DNA from: Actinomycetota bacterium
Lineage (GTDB): Bacteria; Actinomycetota; Actinomycetes; S36-B12
Length of the DNA: 64,000 nt
Direction: 5' to 3'
Assembly (NCBI GenBank): GCA_030645615.1
Contig: JAUSNB010000036.1
Location: forward strand, 1-64,000
The notes beneath the pieces are model-generated. The model saw only the letters and a list, made by a program, of their open reading frames with translations. It ran no database searches and was not told the DNA's origin. A program made the translations under genes and the position numbers. This document shows, piece by piece, positions 1 through 6,749 of this stretch (its first letter is position 1; each line of letters starts with the position of its first letter).

Positions 1-128
1 GGTGCGACGTCGACGAGGCGTTCACCCTGCTGCGCGGCTACTGCCGAAACAGCAACCTTCGCCTGAGCACCGTCGCGCGCGCCGTCGTCACCGACCCCAC
101 GCCGATCCCCGGCCTCACCACCGCCTGA
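1..128 (+). CDS. ANTAR-domain protein, C-terminal fragment
   Basis: Only the last 41 codons are inside the window; they are read from base 3 to the TGA at 126-128. The segment AFTLLRGYCRNSNLRL followed by a helix rich in Val and Ala matches the C-terminal three-helix ANTAR module, which binds paired hexaloop hairpins in nascent RNA and prevents termination. In actinobacteria such modules usually follow a GAF or PAS sensor, but the upstream part is missing, so the input domain is unknown. The next gene follows after a sigma-70-type promoter at 159-187, so it is probably a separate unit. Confidence 0.7.
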   Translation, partial: CDVDEAFTLLRGYCRNSNLRLSTVARAVVTDPTPIPGLTTA

Positions 129-158
129 CCCGCACCAGCCTGCCCCAGAAGCACGCGG

Positions 159-187
159 TTGTGTCGCGCCCCGAATGCCCTTAGCGT
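159..187 (+). promoter_or_regulatory. Probable sigma-70 promoter of leader A
   Basis: TTGTGT at 159-164 and TAGCGT at 182-187 are separated by 17 bp. The -10 lies 6 bp before the conserved leader motif that begins at 194, as in the related elements at 56875 and 57077. Inference from spacing and similarity to the other leaders. Confidence 0.5.
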
Positions 188-193
188 GGAGAC

Positions 194-249
194 GTTGCCC
201 CGGACCCCGGTGACGCGTCCAAGGACGTGTGGCGGACCGGGGCACTCGT
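194..249 (+). promoter_or_regulatory. Structured leader element, copy A
   Basis: This 5' leader starts with GTTGCCCCGGACCCCGG. Bases 196-203 (TGCCCCGG) pair perfectly with 237-244 (CCGGGGCA). Inside, 213-219 pairs with 224-230 around a CAAG loop. The 3' arm of the closing stem contains GGGG, which sits 8 nt before an ATG at 250 that is in frame with the oxidoreductase gene. Pairing could therefore hide a ribosome binding site. Copies B to E in this window share the core and the layout. I do not recognise a named RNA family. Confidence 0.5.
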
Positions 250-306
250 ATGTCCATCCTGGCCCTGCTCGGCGTCCGACGGCACCGCCGGACAGGAGCC
301 CTCGTC

Positions 307-1830
307 ATGACCCAGGCGACGTCGATTTGGCTGGCCGGCTGTCAGCCCGCCGTCCCGGCATCAGCGCTTCTCACCGATCGTGAAACCACCTGGAACGCAG
401 ATGTGCTCGTCGTTGGTGCGGGGATCACCGGGCTGCTCGTTGCCCTGAGCCTTGCCGAAGCGGGTATCGATGTCACTGTCATCGATGCCGGCTCCTTCGG
501 CGACAACACGTCGACCCACAGCACTGTCAAGATCACGGCAGCCCACGGCACCACGCTCGCCAGCATTGCCAGGAGCACGGGCCCGGACGCTGCCGTCAGG
601 TACGGCGCTGCCAACGCGGCTGGCCTCCAACGACTTCGCGAGACGATCGGTCGATACGACATCTCCTGCGACCTCATCGATGACGCGCACTTCGTCTACA
701 CGACGAGGGAAGAGGGACGTGCCGACCTGCTCGAGACGGCACGGCTGTCCGCTCTGGCTGGCATTCCCACCGTCGCGGGCGGCCCGTTGCCGATCCCGGT
801 CGACGCGGTCTCGGTCCTGAGGCATGAGGGCCAGGCACTGGTCCAGCCCGCGGCGCTGCTCGATGGCCTGGCGGCGGCCTGCGCAGCACTCGGCGTGTGG
901 TTCGTACCCGGTTTGTCGGCACGCACCGTCGAGTCCTTGGGGTCGAGCCTGCGCGTCGGGGTATCCGACGGGTCGTTCATCGCGGCAGACCACATCGTCC
1001 AGGCGAGCCACATGCCCTTCCTGAACCGTGCAGGTGCGTTCACGCGACTCGTCCCCAGCCGAGCGTTCGCGTTGGCCGGCCCTCTTCCTCCCGGGGCGCG
1101 GGCAGGCAGCACCTACACCCCAGATGACCCGACGCGCTCGACGAGGGTCGTTCAGTGGGAAGGACGTCCCTGGCTGGTCGCGGTCGGAGAGCACCAAATC
1201 GTGGGACGTGGGGGCTCATCTCGGACCCTGGCCGACAGCCTGGCTCGGTGGGCCAGCGATGTCTTCGGCATCGCGGAGATCGGATTCACCTGGGCGGCTC
1301 AGGACCTGCGCAGCGCCGACCATCTGCCCATGGTCGGCCAGGTTGGCAGCGATCCTCGCACTTTGATGGCGACAGGTTTCGGCGGTTGGGGGTACACGAA
1401 CGCCGCCGCTGCCGCCGAGGTCCTCCACTCACTGGTCACGGGCTCGGATCCCGGTCCGTTGGCCGCTGACTGGGACCCCGGGCGCACCGGTCTGCCGCAG
1501 GCCTTGCCCGGCCTCGTGACGACGGGCGCCGAAGTCGCCGGGCACTTCGTCGGCGATCGGCTCCGATCCTTGACCGGCTCCAAGGGCACCACCCTCGAAC
1601 CCGGCCAGGCCAGCGTGCGGCGCGAAGGCCGACGCACCGTCGCCCGGTATCGCGATCACGCAGGCGATCTGCACGAGGTCGATGCGGCATGCACGCACAT
1701 GGGTTGCCTTGTGCGATGGAACGACCAGGACTTGAGCTGGGACTGCCCCTGCCATGGGTCGCGCTTCTCGATATCGGGCGAAGTCCTCGACGGCCCAGCC
1801 CACACGCCGTTGGGAGGCATCTCGTCATGA
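307..1830 (+). CDS. FAD-dependent oxidoreductase with C-terminal Rieske domain
   Basis: A 507-aa two-domain protein. Residues 37-42 (GAGITG) are the dinucleotide-binding loop of a DAO-type FAD domain that fills the first 400 residues. The C-terminus is a Rieske [2Fe-2S] domain with C462, H464, C480 and H483 as cluster ligands, plus C467 and C482 placed for the disulfide of bc1-type Rieske proteins. Such fusions are redox enzymes of unknown substrate, presumably cytoplasmic. The start at 307 has GGAG upstream and gives the usual N-terminus of the family. An in-frame ATG at 250, controlled by leader A, would add 19 residues and cannot be excluded. It overlaps the next small gene by ATGA. Confidence 0.85.
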   Translation: MTQATSIWLAGCQPAVPASALLTDRETTWNADVLVVGAGITGLLVALSLAEAGIDVTVIDAGSFGDNTSTHSTVKITAAHGTTLASIARSTGPDAAVRYGAANAAGLQRLRETIGRYDISCDLIDDAHFVYTTREEGRADLLETARLSALAGIPTVAGGPLPIPVDAVSVLRHEGQALVQPAALLDGLAAACAALGVWFVPGLSARTVESLGSSLRVGVSDGSFIAADHIVQASHMPFLNRAGAFTRLVPSRAFALAGPLPPGARAGSTYTPDDPTRSTRVVQWEGRPWLVAVGEHQIVGRGGSSRTLADSLARWASDVFGIAEIGFTWAAQDLRSADHLPMVGQVGSDPRTLMATGFGGWGYTNAAAAAEVLHSLVTGSDPGPLAADWDPGRTGLPQALPGLVTTGAEVAGHFVGDRLRSLTGSKGTTLEPGQASVRREGRRTVARYRDHAGDLHEVDAACTHMGCLVRWNDQDLSWDCPCHGSRFSISGEVLDGPAHTPLGGISS

Positions 1831-1940
1831 TCGTCTTCGGGATACTTCTCGGCGCCTCGCTCACGGGACTTCTCGTCGTCTTCGACTTCTGGCACTGCCG
1901 TGCTCGCAACACTCACCCGGCCACAGTCGTGCCCGATTGA
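1827..1940 (+). CDS. Small membrane protein with FDFWHC motif (37 aa)
   Basis: The ATG overlaps the TGA of the oxidoreductase gene and is preceded by GGGAGG, so translation is probably coupled. Residues 2-19 form one hydrophobic helix ending in FDFWHC, followed by a short polar tail. The protein at 56954 has the same plan (LTGLLVLFDWWHC). The two define a small paralogous family that I cannot name. The shared Asp, Trp, His and Cys at the membrane edge suggest a metal, haem or redox contact, but this is inference. The coupling suggests it may help anchor or serve the FAD/Rieske enzyme. Confidence 0.65.
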   Translation: MIVFGILLGASLTGLLVVFDFWHCRARNTHPATVVPD

Positions 1941-2046
1941 CAGGCCGCTCCGCTCGGCGTTGACTGTTCCTAGTTCCGCGGACACGCGGACGCGACCCCA
2001 GACCCCGGTCGGCCGAACAAGGACAGGCCGCGAGGCCCCGGGAGTC
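1937..2046 (+). promoter_or_regulatory. Promoter and structured leader element, copy B
   Basis: TTGACA (1937-1942) and TTGACT (1960-1965) are 17 bp apart; copy C has the same -35, spacing and nearly the same -10. The leader core CGACCCCAGACCCCGG is at 1993-2008. GACCCCGG (2001-2008) can pair with CCGGGAGTC (2038-2046) with one bulged A. A perfect GGCC-GCGA-GGCC hairpin (2026-2037) with a GNRA loop stacks against that stem. The Shine-Dalgarno GGGAG of the next gene lies inside the 3' arm. Confidence 0.55.
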
Positions 2047-2051
2047 ACGTC

Positions 2052-2207
2052 ATGATCATTCTTGGAATCATCCTGATCGTCGTTGGCCTGCTCGCGAAGA
2101 TCTCAATCCTCACGACCATTGGCGTCATCCTCTTGATCATCGGAGTTGTCCTCACCATCCTCGGCGCAATGGGTCGCGCTGTGGGAGGCCGCAAGACCTA
2201 CTACTGA
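2052..2207 (+). CDS. Small DUF6131-like membrane protein (51 aa)
   Basis: Two short hydrophobic helices (about residues 2-14 and 20-41) separated by KIS, then a polar tail GGRKTYY. This pattern is that of the actinobacterial family annotated DUF6131. The ATG follows GGGAG by 7 nt. A second copy at 10843 differs at only a few positions and has the same leader. The function of the family is not known; its size and context suggest an inner-membrane stress protein. The start is fixed by the close agreement of the two copies. Confidence 0.8.
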   Translation: MIILGIILIVVGLLAKISILTTIGVILLIIGVVLTILGAMGRAVGGRKTYY

Positions 2208-2246
2208 TCTGGTGCAGACCGAGGCCTACCTAGGAAGTGAGTGAGC

Positions 2247-2411
2247 ATGACGACCCCCGCCACTGAGTCTCCTGGATCCGACCCTGACAAGAGCGCGGTC
2301 CGAGAAGGCTCGCTGACCCCCATCCGGAGAACCATCAATGACCTGCGCGTTCCGCCGATTGTGGTGGCGGCGTGGGAGAGTCCTCCGCCTTGGTGCTTCT
2401 CGAGTCGCTAA
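2247..2411 (+). CDS. Hypothetical small protein (54 aa)
   Basis: Begins with ATG after a purine-rich stretch (AGGAAGTGAG) and ends with TAA. The product is polar at the N-terminus (PATESPGSDPDKS) and ends in a proline- and tryptophan-rich segment (WESPPPW). I recognise no domain. It lies between two small stress-type genes in the same direction with short gaps, which is the main support. It could also be non-coding spacer. Confidence 0.35.
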   Translation: MTTPATESPGSDPDKSAVREGSLTPIRRTINDLRVPPIVVAAWESPPPWCFSSR

Positions 2412-2434
2412 CCCCACTCGCGAAGGGAAATCTC

Positions 2435-2584
2435 ATGGATAGCAACAGCAATGACCGAAGCGTCTCGGCCGACGTCTCGGTCCCAGAGGAGATCTATGAA
2501 CCGGACCCGGACGACGCGGCCGACGACGATCTAGCTGCGGAGCGTGCTGGCCAATCAGCCACGGATGAGGTGGCCGGCGACTGA
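2435..2584 (+). CDS. Small acidic hypothetical protein (49 aa)
   Basis: The ATG at 2435 follows AAGGGA. The product is strongly acidic (EPDPDDAADDD in the middle), has no hydrophobic helix and is probably disordered and cytoplasmic. Small acidic proteins of this kind recur in the window (11687 and 56556), next to the same classes of stress genes. No family recognised. Confidence 0.55.
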   Translation: MDSNSNDRSVSADVSVPEEIYEPDPDDAADDDLAAERAGQSATDEVAGD

Positions 2585-2614
2585 TGATCGCCTTCCTTGC
2601 TCGACGCAATACGC

Positions 2615-2639
2615 GTTTCAGGTGTCTGGCGCGGGGGTA
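2615..2639 (+). promoter_or_regulatory. SigB/F-type promoter
   Basis: GTTT at 2615-2618 and GGGTA at 2635-2639 (followed by C) are separated by 16 bp. This matches the actinobacterial SigB/SigF consensus GTTT-N14-16-GGGTA. The next start codon is 52 bp downstream, at 2691. Confidence 0.6.
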
Positions 2640-2690
2640 CTCAAAGTGCCAACGGCACGGCCGTCTGACTGCCGAGAAGGAGAGCACGCG

Positions 2691-2846
2691 ATGACTGCCT
2701 CATTCACTGATGCGCCGTTGGGTTGCAGTATTGATTCACACGATTGGACAGCGGCCATGAACGAGCAAAACGACTACTACGAGGTGTGCAGGGGATGCGG
2801 CAAGCAGACAGCGTGGACGCCACTGTGGCCCAGCACAGCTCAGTAA
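2691..2846 (+). CDS. Small protein with CxxC pair (51 aa)
   Basis: The ATG at 2691 follows GAGAAGGAG. The 51-residue product contains an SHDW segment and one Cys-Arg-Gly-Cys knuckle, resembling half of a treble-clef or zinc-ribbon fold. With an isolated upstream Cys12 and His17 it could bind one metal ion. No family recognised. It is directly downstream of a SigB/F-type promoter, and its 3' end overlaps the start of the alpha/beta hydrolase gene in another frame by about 50 bp, which suggests coupling. Confidence 0.6.
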   Translation: MTASFTDAPLGCSIDSHDWTAAMNEQNDYYEVCRGCGKQTAWTPLWPSTAQ

Positions 2847-3793
2847 GCGAGCGTCACCGTGACCGCATCAGCCGCGAGGCCTTTGCGCAATCACCCGTCA
2901 GTCGTCTAGCGACGCCCAGCGGATCGATCGCCTACACGCGTGCAGGCAGCGGTCCGCCTCTTCTCCTGGTCCACGGGCTGGGCGGTACGCGACGTACCTG
3001 GCAAGCCATCCTCCCCCGGCTCGCACGGACGTTCACGGTCATCGCCGTGGACCTGCCGGGCCATGGCGAATCGGATGCTCCCTTAGGTGACTACTCACCC
3101 GGAGCGCAGGCGTCGACATTGCGCGATTTCGTCCTTCGACTCGGCCTGGAGAGCCTCAGCCTGGTGGGGCACAGTCTCGGCGGTGGCACGGTGATGCAGT
3201 TCGCATACCAGTATCCCGAGCGCACCGAACGGCTAGTGCTGATCAGTAGCGCAGGACTGGGCTCGGAAGTCACACCCCTGCTTCGGGCGGCCACCCTGCC
3301 CGGTGCGGAGAGGTTCATCTCCGGGCTGCCCATGCTCCCACGGGCGATCGCGCACCCGGCACTCGAGGCACTGTCGCGCCTCCCCTACCTGATGTCGCGG
3401 GAGGACGCTGCGCCCATCGCGGACGCCCTCTCGACAATGGGCACGAGGCTCCATCGCCGGACGTTCGTCCGGACGGCACGCACGGTCCTGGACATGCAGG
3501 GGCAGATGATGAGCGCGACCGGCACGATCGCGGCGCTAGTGGACATTCCCGTCCTCCTCGCATGGGGTGCCGACGACAGGGCAATCCCACCCGAGCATCA
3601 CCGGCGGGTGGCAAAGCGCCTTCCGCTGGCCCAGACGTGCGAGATTCTTGATGCGGGGCATTTCCCGCAGGAGTCGACGCCCATGGCGCTGACGGACGCC
3701 ATGATCCCGTTCCTCGAGTCCAGCATCGCGCACGCATACGACGAGCAGCGGTGGCGTTCTCGGGTCGTCCTGGGCTCACCTGCAAACGGATAG
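2795..3793 (+). CDS. Alpha/beta-hydrolase
   Basis: A 332-aa alpha/beta-hydrolase-fold protein. The oxyanion-hole motif HGLGG, the nucleophile elbow GHSLGG, the acid Asp in WGADDRAIP and the His in DAGHFP are all present in order. The substrate cannot be told; relatives include esterases, haloperoxidase-like enzymes and acyltransferase-like proteins. The start at 2795 was chosen because GAGGTG lies 8 nt upstream. A GTG at 2825 is an alternative, since the conserved fold begins about 35 residues in. It is probably cotranscribed with the CxxC protein from the promoter at 2615. Confidence 0.85.
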   Translation: MRQADSVDATVAQHSSVSERHRDRISREAFAQSPVSRLATPSGSIAYTRAGSGPPLLLVHGLGGTRRTWQAILPRLARTFTVIAVDLPGHGESDAPLGDYSPGAQASTLRDFVLRLGLESLSLVGHSLGGGTVMQFAYQYPERTERLVLISSAGLGSEVTPLLRAATLPGAERFISGLPMLPRAIAHPALEALSRLPYLMSREDAAPIADALSTMGTRLHRRTFVRTARTVLDMQGQMMSATGTIAALVDIPVLLAWGADDRAIPPEHHRRVAKRLPLAQTCEILDAGHFPQESTPMALTDAMIPFLESSIAHAYDEQRWRSRVVLGSPANG

Positions 3794-3879
3794 AGCTGTC
3801 CGCGTACTCGGCACCACTACTGGCCTGCGTCGCCCGGCACCGAACCACGCCAGCCACCAGTTGATTCGGCGGTTGACAC

Positions 3880-3914
3880 AACGCCCGGCACGACTTGAGC
3901 CCGTGCCGGGCGTT
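3880..3914. terminator. Hairpin between convergent genes
   Basis: AACGCCCGGCACG (3880-3892) and CGTGCCGGGCGTT (3902-3914) form a perfect 13-bp stem with a 9-nt loop, between the ends of the hydrolase and hemerythrin genes. No clear U-tract follows on either strand. It is probably a bidirectional terminator of the GC-hairpin type common in actinobacteria. Confidence 0.7.
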
Positions 3915-3933
3915 GCCGTCTCGCTGATGCAGA

Positions 3934-4350
3934 TCAGGCCGGCTGTCCGACGAGGTTCGCCTGGAGCTTCATCATCTCGTCGCCGAGCTCCAGCAAGCGG
4001 TTGCGGCCCAGCTCGGAGCGCACCTTCGGAAAGAGCTCGTCCTCCTCTTCCTTCACGTGATGCCTGACCAGCTCCATGAGCACCGTGGCCTTGGACTTGT
4101 AGGCCTCGTCCTCGGAGGGGAGCTGACCAAGCTCCTCGATCAGGATCTTGACGAGGTGATGCTCCTCCACCGCCTCGCCGATGTCCTCCTTCGCATCGCC
4201 CCCCTCGGCGCGCACTGCGGGGTAGAACACGAGCTCCTCGATCGTTGCGTGCACCGTCAGCGCCTCACAGATCTCGGGGACAACGCTTAGGTCGCCCTTC
4301 TCGACGGCCTTGAACATCCGCTCTACCGACTTGTGGTCATCGCGCAGCAT
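3934..4350 (-). CDS. Hemerythrin-like HHE domain protein
   Basis: A helical protein of about 138 aa with the histidine and acid pattern of hemerythrin-type domains: DDHKSVERMF, VHATIEELVFYP, EEHHLVK and RHHVKEEEDELFP. Such domains bind a di-iron centre for O2, NO or redox sensing, or for iron handling. The start is uncertain. Reading is open up to 4449, but the -10 box of the SigB/F-type promoter (4435-4439) lies there, so the true start is downstream. The ATG at 4350 is the first in-frame ATG after it. The family usually begins 3-5 residues earlier, so a non-ATG start just upstream is possible. Confidence 0.8.
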   Translation of the reverse strand: MLRDDHKSVERMFKAVEKGDLSVVPEICEALTVHATIEELVFYPAVRAEGGDAKEDIGEAVEEHHLVKILIEELGQLPSEDEAYKSKATVLMELVRHHVKEEEDELFPKVRSELGRNRLLELGDEMMKLQANLVGQPA

Positions 4351-4391
4351 GACAATCGCATCCTTTAGACCTCCCAGGTCATTGGTGCCCG

Positions 4392-4414
4392 CCGCTCGAC
4401 GCACCGTCGAGCGG
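4392..4414 (-). repeat. Perfect 10-bp hairpin in the hemerythrin leader
   Basis: CCGCTCGACG (4392-4401) and CGTCGAGCGG (4405-4414) form a perfect stem with a 3-nt loop. It lies just downstream of the -10 box at 4435-4439, so it would be at the 5' end of the hemerythrin mRNA or serve as an operator. Function unknown. Confidence 0.5.
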
Positions 4415-4434
4415 TGAGGGGCTACGGAGTCACA

Positions 4435-4458
4435 TACCCCGGTCGTCACGCCTCAATC
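4435..4458 (-). promoter_or_regulatory. SigB/F-type promoter for the hemerythrin gene
   Basis: On the minus strand GATT (4458-4455), 15 bp, then GGGTA (4439-4435). This is one mismatch from GTTT-N15-GGGTA and uses the same GATT variant as the site at 9368. Confidence 0.5.
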
Positions 4459-4478
4459 TGGCGTCCTCATGCGCAGGG

Positions 4479-4502
4479 GTTTCGGACTTCAGGTTCCGGG
4501 TA
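4479..4502 (+). promoter_or_regulatory. SigB/F-type promoter for the glycosyltransferase
   Basis: GTTT at 4479-4482, 15 bp, GGGTA at 4498-4502, followed by C. It is divergent from the hemerythrin promoter 20 bp away. Confidence 0.65.
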
Positions 4503-4556
4503 CGTGGCGGGGGAACTGAGGCTTCGCTGCGGGGCCGTCAGCGGGAGGAGTCCGAG

Positions 4557-5702
4557 ATGCCCGCATTGTCGATCGGGATTCTGAGCACGTACCCGCCGAC
4601 GGTCTGTGGCCTGGCGACCTTCTCCGCTGCACTCGAGCGCGCGCTCGTAGCGCTGGGGCACCACCTTCAGATCGTGCGGGTGGAGGACGGCACGGCCAAG
4701 GAGCTGTTGCACGACACCGTCGCCGGCGTGCTGGTCAATGGATCGGCTTCCTCTGTGCGACGCACCGCCGCAGTGCTGTCCTCCTGCGATGTTGCGATCG
4801 TCCAGCATGAGTACGGGATCTTCGGTGGGCCGGATGGCGACGAGGTGCTCGAGGTTCTCGGTGGTGTCGACGCACCTGTGATCGTCGTCCTGCACACGGT
4901 GCCTCAGCATGCGTCCAACCACCAGGCCGAACTCCTCGTGGACCTTTGCCGGCTGGCCAATCGGGTCGTCGTCATGTCTTCGTCCGCTCGCCAGCGACTA
5001 CTCGAGACCTACTCCCCGATCGACCGTTCCAAGGTGGTCACCATCCCGCACGGTGCCGCTCTGGCGGCGCATGTGCGAACGGGGGCATGGCATCGGGCGA
5101 ACCCCGAGGCGGAGCTCTTGACCTGGGGCTTGCTTGGCCCGGGGAAGGGGATCGAACACGTGATCCAGGCGGTCGGCCTGCTGGCCGGACTGGGGCACCC
5201 GGTGCGCTACACCATCGCAGGTGCGACGCATCCCAAGGTGGTCGCGCGGGAGGGGCACCACTACCGCGATCTGCTCGCCGCTCGTGCTGACGCCCTGGGC
5301 ATCAGCAATCTGGTCACCTTCGATGATTCATACAGGGATGTCGAGGACCTGACGGAGTTCATTGCGGGGGCGACCATCGTGGTACTCCCGTACGACACGG
5401 TGGAGCAAGTGACGTCGGGTGTCCTCGTTGACAGCATCGGGGCCGGGCGCCCCATCATCGCCACGCGGTTCCCACACGCAATCGAGATGCTGAGCCGCGG
5501 CGCGGGACTCCTTGTCCCGCAGCAGGATCCAACCTCCTTGGCAATGGCGATCCAGACGGCGACCAGCGACCCGGACCTGCTGGCGACGATGGAGGTCAAG
5601 GTGCGTGAGCTCGCACCCATGCTCAGTTGGAGCGCGGTAGCGGCTCAGTACGCAGCCGAGTGTGAGGTCCTCATGGGGTCCCGTCAGCGGATGACCGCCT
5701 GA
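4557..5702 (+). CDS. GT4-type glycosyltransferase
   Basis: A 381-aa GT-B-fold glycosyltransferase. The N-terminal half has the glycine-rich acceptor loop (STYPPTVCGLATF) and the C-terminal half has the donor-site region with LGPGKGIEHVI and the SGVLVDSIGAGRPIIATRFP segment typical of family GT4. Donor and acceptor are unknown. GGGAGGAG precedes the ATG at 4557. It is driven by a SigB/F-type promoter and ends in its own terminator, so it is probably a single-gene stress unit. Related proteins make compatible-solute glycosides or envelope glycans, but nothing here decides this. Confidence 0.85.
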   Translation: MPALSIGILSTYPPTVCGLATFSAALERALVALGHHLQIVRVEDGTAKELLHDTVAGVLVNGSASSVRRTAAVLSSCDVAIVQHEYGIFGGPDGDEVLEVLGGVDAPVIVVLHTVPQHASNHQAELLVDLCRLANRVVVMSSSARQRLLETYSPIDRSKVVTIPHGAALAAHVRTGAWHRANPEAELLTWGLLGPGKGIEHVIQAVGLLAGLGHPVRYTIAGATHPKVVAREGHHYRDLLAARADALGISNLVTFDDSYRDVEDLTEFIAGATIVVLPYDTVEQVTSGVLVDSIGAGRPIIATRFPHAIEMLSRGAGLLVPQQDPTSLAMAIQTATSDPDLLATMEVKVRELAPMLSWSAVAAQYAAECEVLMGSRQRMTA

Positions 5703-5705
5703 CCA

Positions 5706-5725
5706 CCGCCCTGGTTGGGCGGTTT
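5706..5725 (+). terminator. Rho-independent terminator
   Basis: CCGCCC, a TGGTT loop and GGGCGG, followed by TTT, directly after the glycosyltransferase stop codon. The T-run is also the -35 of the next promoter. Confidence 0.65.
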
Positions 5726-5746
5726 CGGGGCGTGCAAACGGGGGTA
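5722..5746 (+). promoter_or_regulatory. SigB/F-type promoter of the lipid operon
   Basis: GTTT at 5722-5725, 16 bp, GGGTA at 5742-5746 followed by C. It lies 90 bp before the diacylglycerol-kinase-like gene. Confidence 0.65.
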
Positions 5747-5836
5747 CCTACAGGCGCGCCCAACCTGATCGGAGCCCCTCATGCTTGCCTACCGAGCACC
5801 GTCACTGCAGCACCCCGTGGTCGTCATGGCCGCCGC

Positions 5837-6739
5837 ATGACGACAGTGGCGGTCATCGCGCACTCGGCCAAGACCATGGGCGGAGGTCTCGCGCAGTTGC
5901 GCGCCCTACTCGAGCAGTCCGGGTTCGCCCAACCCCTCTGGTACGAGGTGGCCAAGAGCCGGCAGGTCCCGGAGTGCGTCGGCCAGGCCACGAAGGACGG
6001 CGCTGATCTTGTCTTCATCTGGGGTGGCGACGGGACGGTCCGCATGTGCGTGGAATCCCTTGCTGGCTCCGGCATCCCCATCGCGATCCTCCCCGCCGGC
6101 ACGGGAAACCTGCTGGCCAGGAACGTGGGCGTCCCGCAAGACATCGAGAAGGCAGTCGCGATCGGGCTGCACGGCGACCGGCGGGAGATCGACACGGCCA
6201 CGGTAAATGGGAACCACTTCGCCATCATGGCGGGCGGGGGACTCGACGCCCTTGTCATGCGTGACGCCAGCGACGGGATGAAGGAGCGGCTCGGGCGAGT
6301 CGCCTACCTGTGGTCGGGCGCCCGAAACCTTGCAGTCAAGCCAGTCAAGGCGACGATCGACCTCGAGGGGCGCCGCTTCTACAAGGGTCCCATCACCTGC
6401 GTCCTCTTCGGGAACATGAGCGAGGTCCTGGGGGGCATCGAGGTGTTTGATGGATCCAGTGCCGACGACGGAATGATCGAGATGGGCGTCGTCAGCGCGA
6501 AGAGTCGTACCCAGTGGCTTCGGACCCTCACCCGCGCGGCCGTCGGGCGGGTGGAGGGCTCCCCGTTCGTCAGCACCACGCGCGGCACAAGCATGACCGT
6601 CGAGTTCGACCAGCGTGTGGCCTACGAGGTCGACGGCAGCGAGCAGAAGCCCACCCGCAAGCTCAAGGTGAAGGTGATGCCCAAGTCGACGACGATCTGC
6701 GTCCCGAATGCCGACCAGCTAGCGCACGCAGACAAGTAG
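5837..6739 (+). CDS. Diacylglycerol kinase-family lipid kinase
   Basis: A 300-aa protein of the DAGK catalytic family (DgkB/YegS-like). It has the nucleotide-binding GGDGT motif near residue 65, followed by LPAGTGNLLARNVGVP, the standard second motif. It would phosphorylate diacylglycerol or a related lipid with ATP at the membrane face. The ATG at 5837 was chosen because the family starts just there (TTVAVIAHSAKT). It heads four genes with little or no spacing (DUF1206, then two PAP2 phosphatases), so a kinase and two phosphatases of lipid phosphates are made together, probably under the SigB/F-type promoter at 5722. Confidence 0.85.
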   Translation: MTTVAVIAHSAKTMGGGLAQLRALLEQSGFAQPLWYEVAKSRQVPECVGQATKDGADLVFIWGGDGTVRMCVESLAGSGIPIAILPAGTGNLLARNVGVPQDIEKAVAIGLHGDRREIDTATVNGNHFAIMAGGGLDALVMRDASDGMKERLGRVAYLWSGARNLAVKPVKATIDLEGRRFYKGPITCVLFGNMSEVLGGIEVFDGSSADDGMIEMGVVSAKSRTQWLRTLTRAAVGRVEGSPFVSTTRGTSMTVEFDQRVAYEVDGSEQKPTRKLKVKVMPKSTTICVPNADQLAHADK

Positions 6740-6749
6740 CAGGCCAGCC

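Noticed and set aside
1379-1394. GGGTA preceded by GTTT inside the FAD/Rieske gene
   Set aside because: The spacer is only about 10 bp and the site lies in conserved coding sequence, so it is not a credible SigB/F-type promoter.
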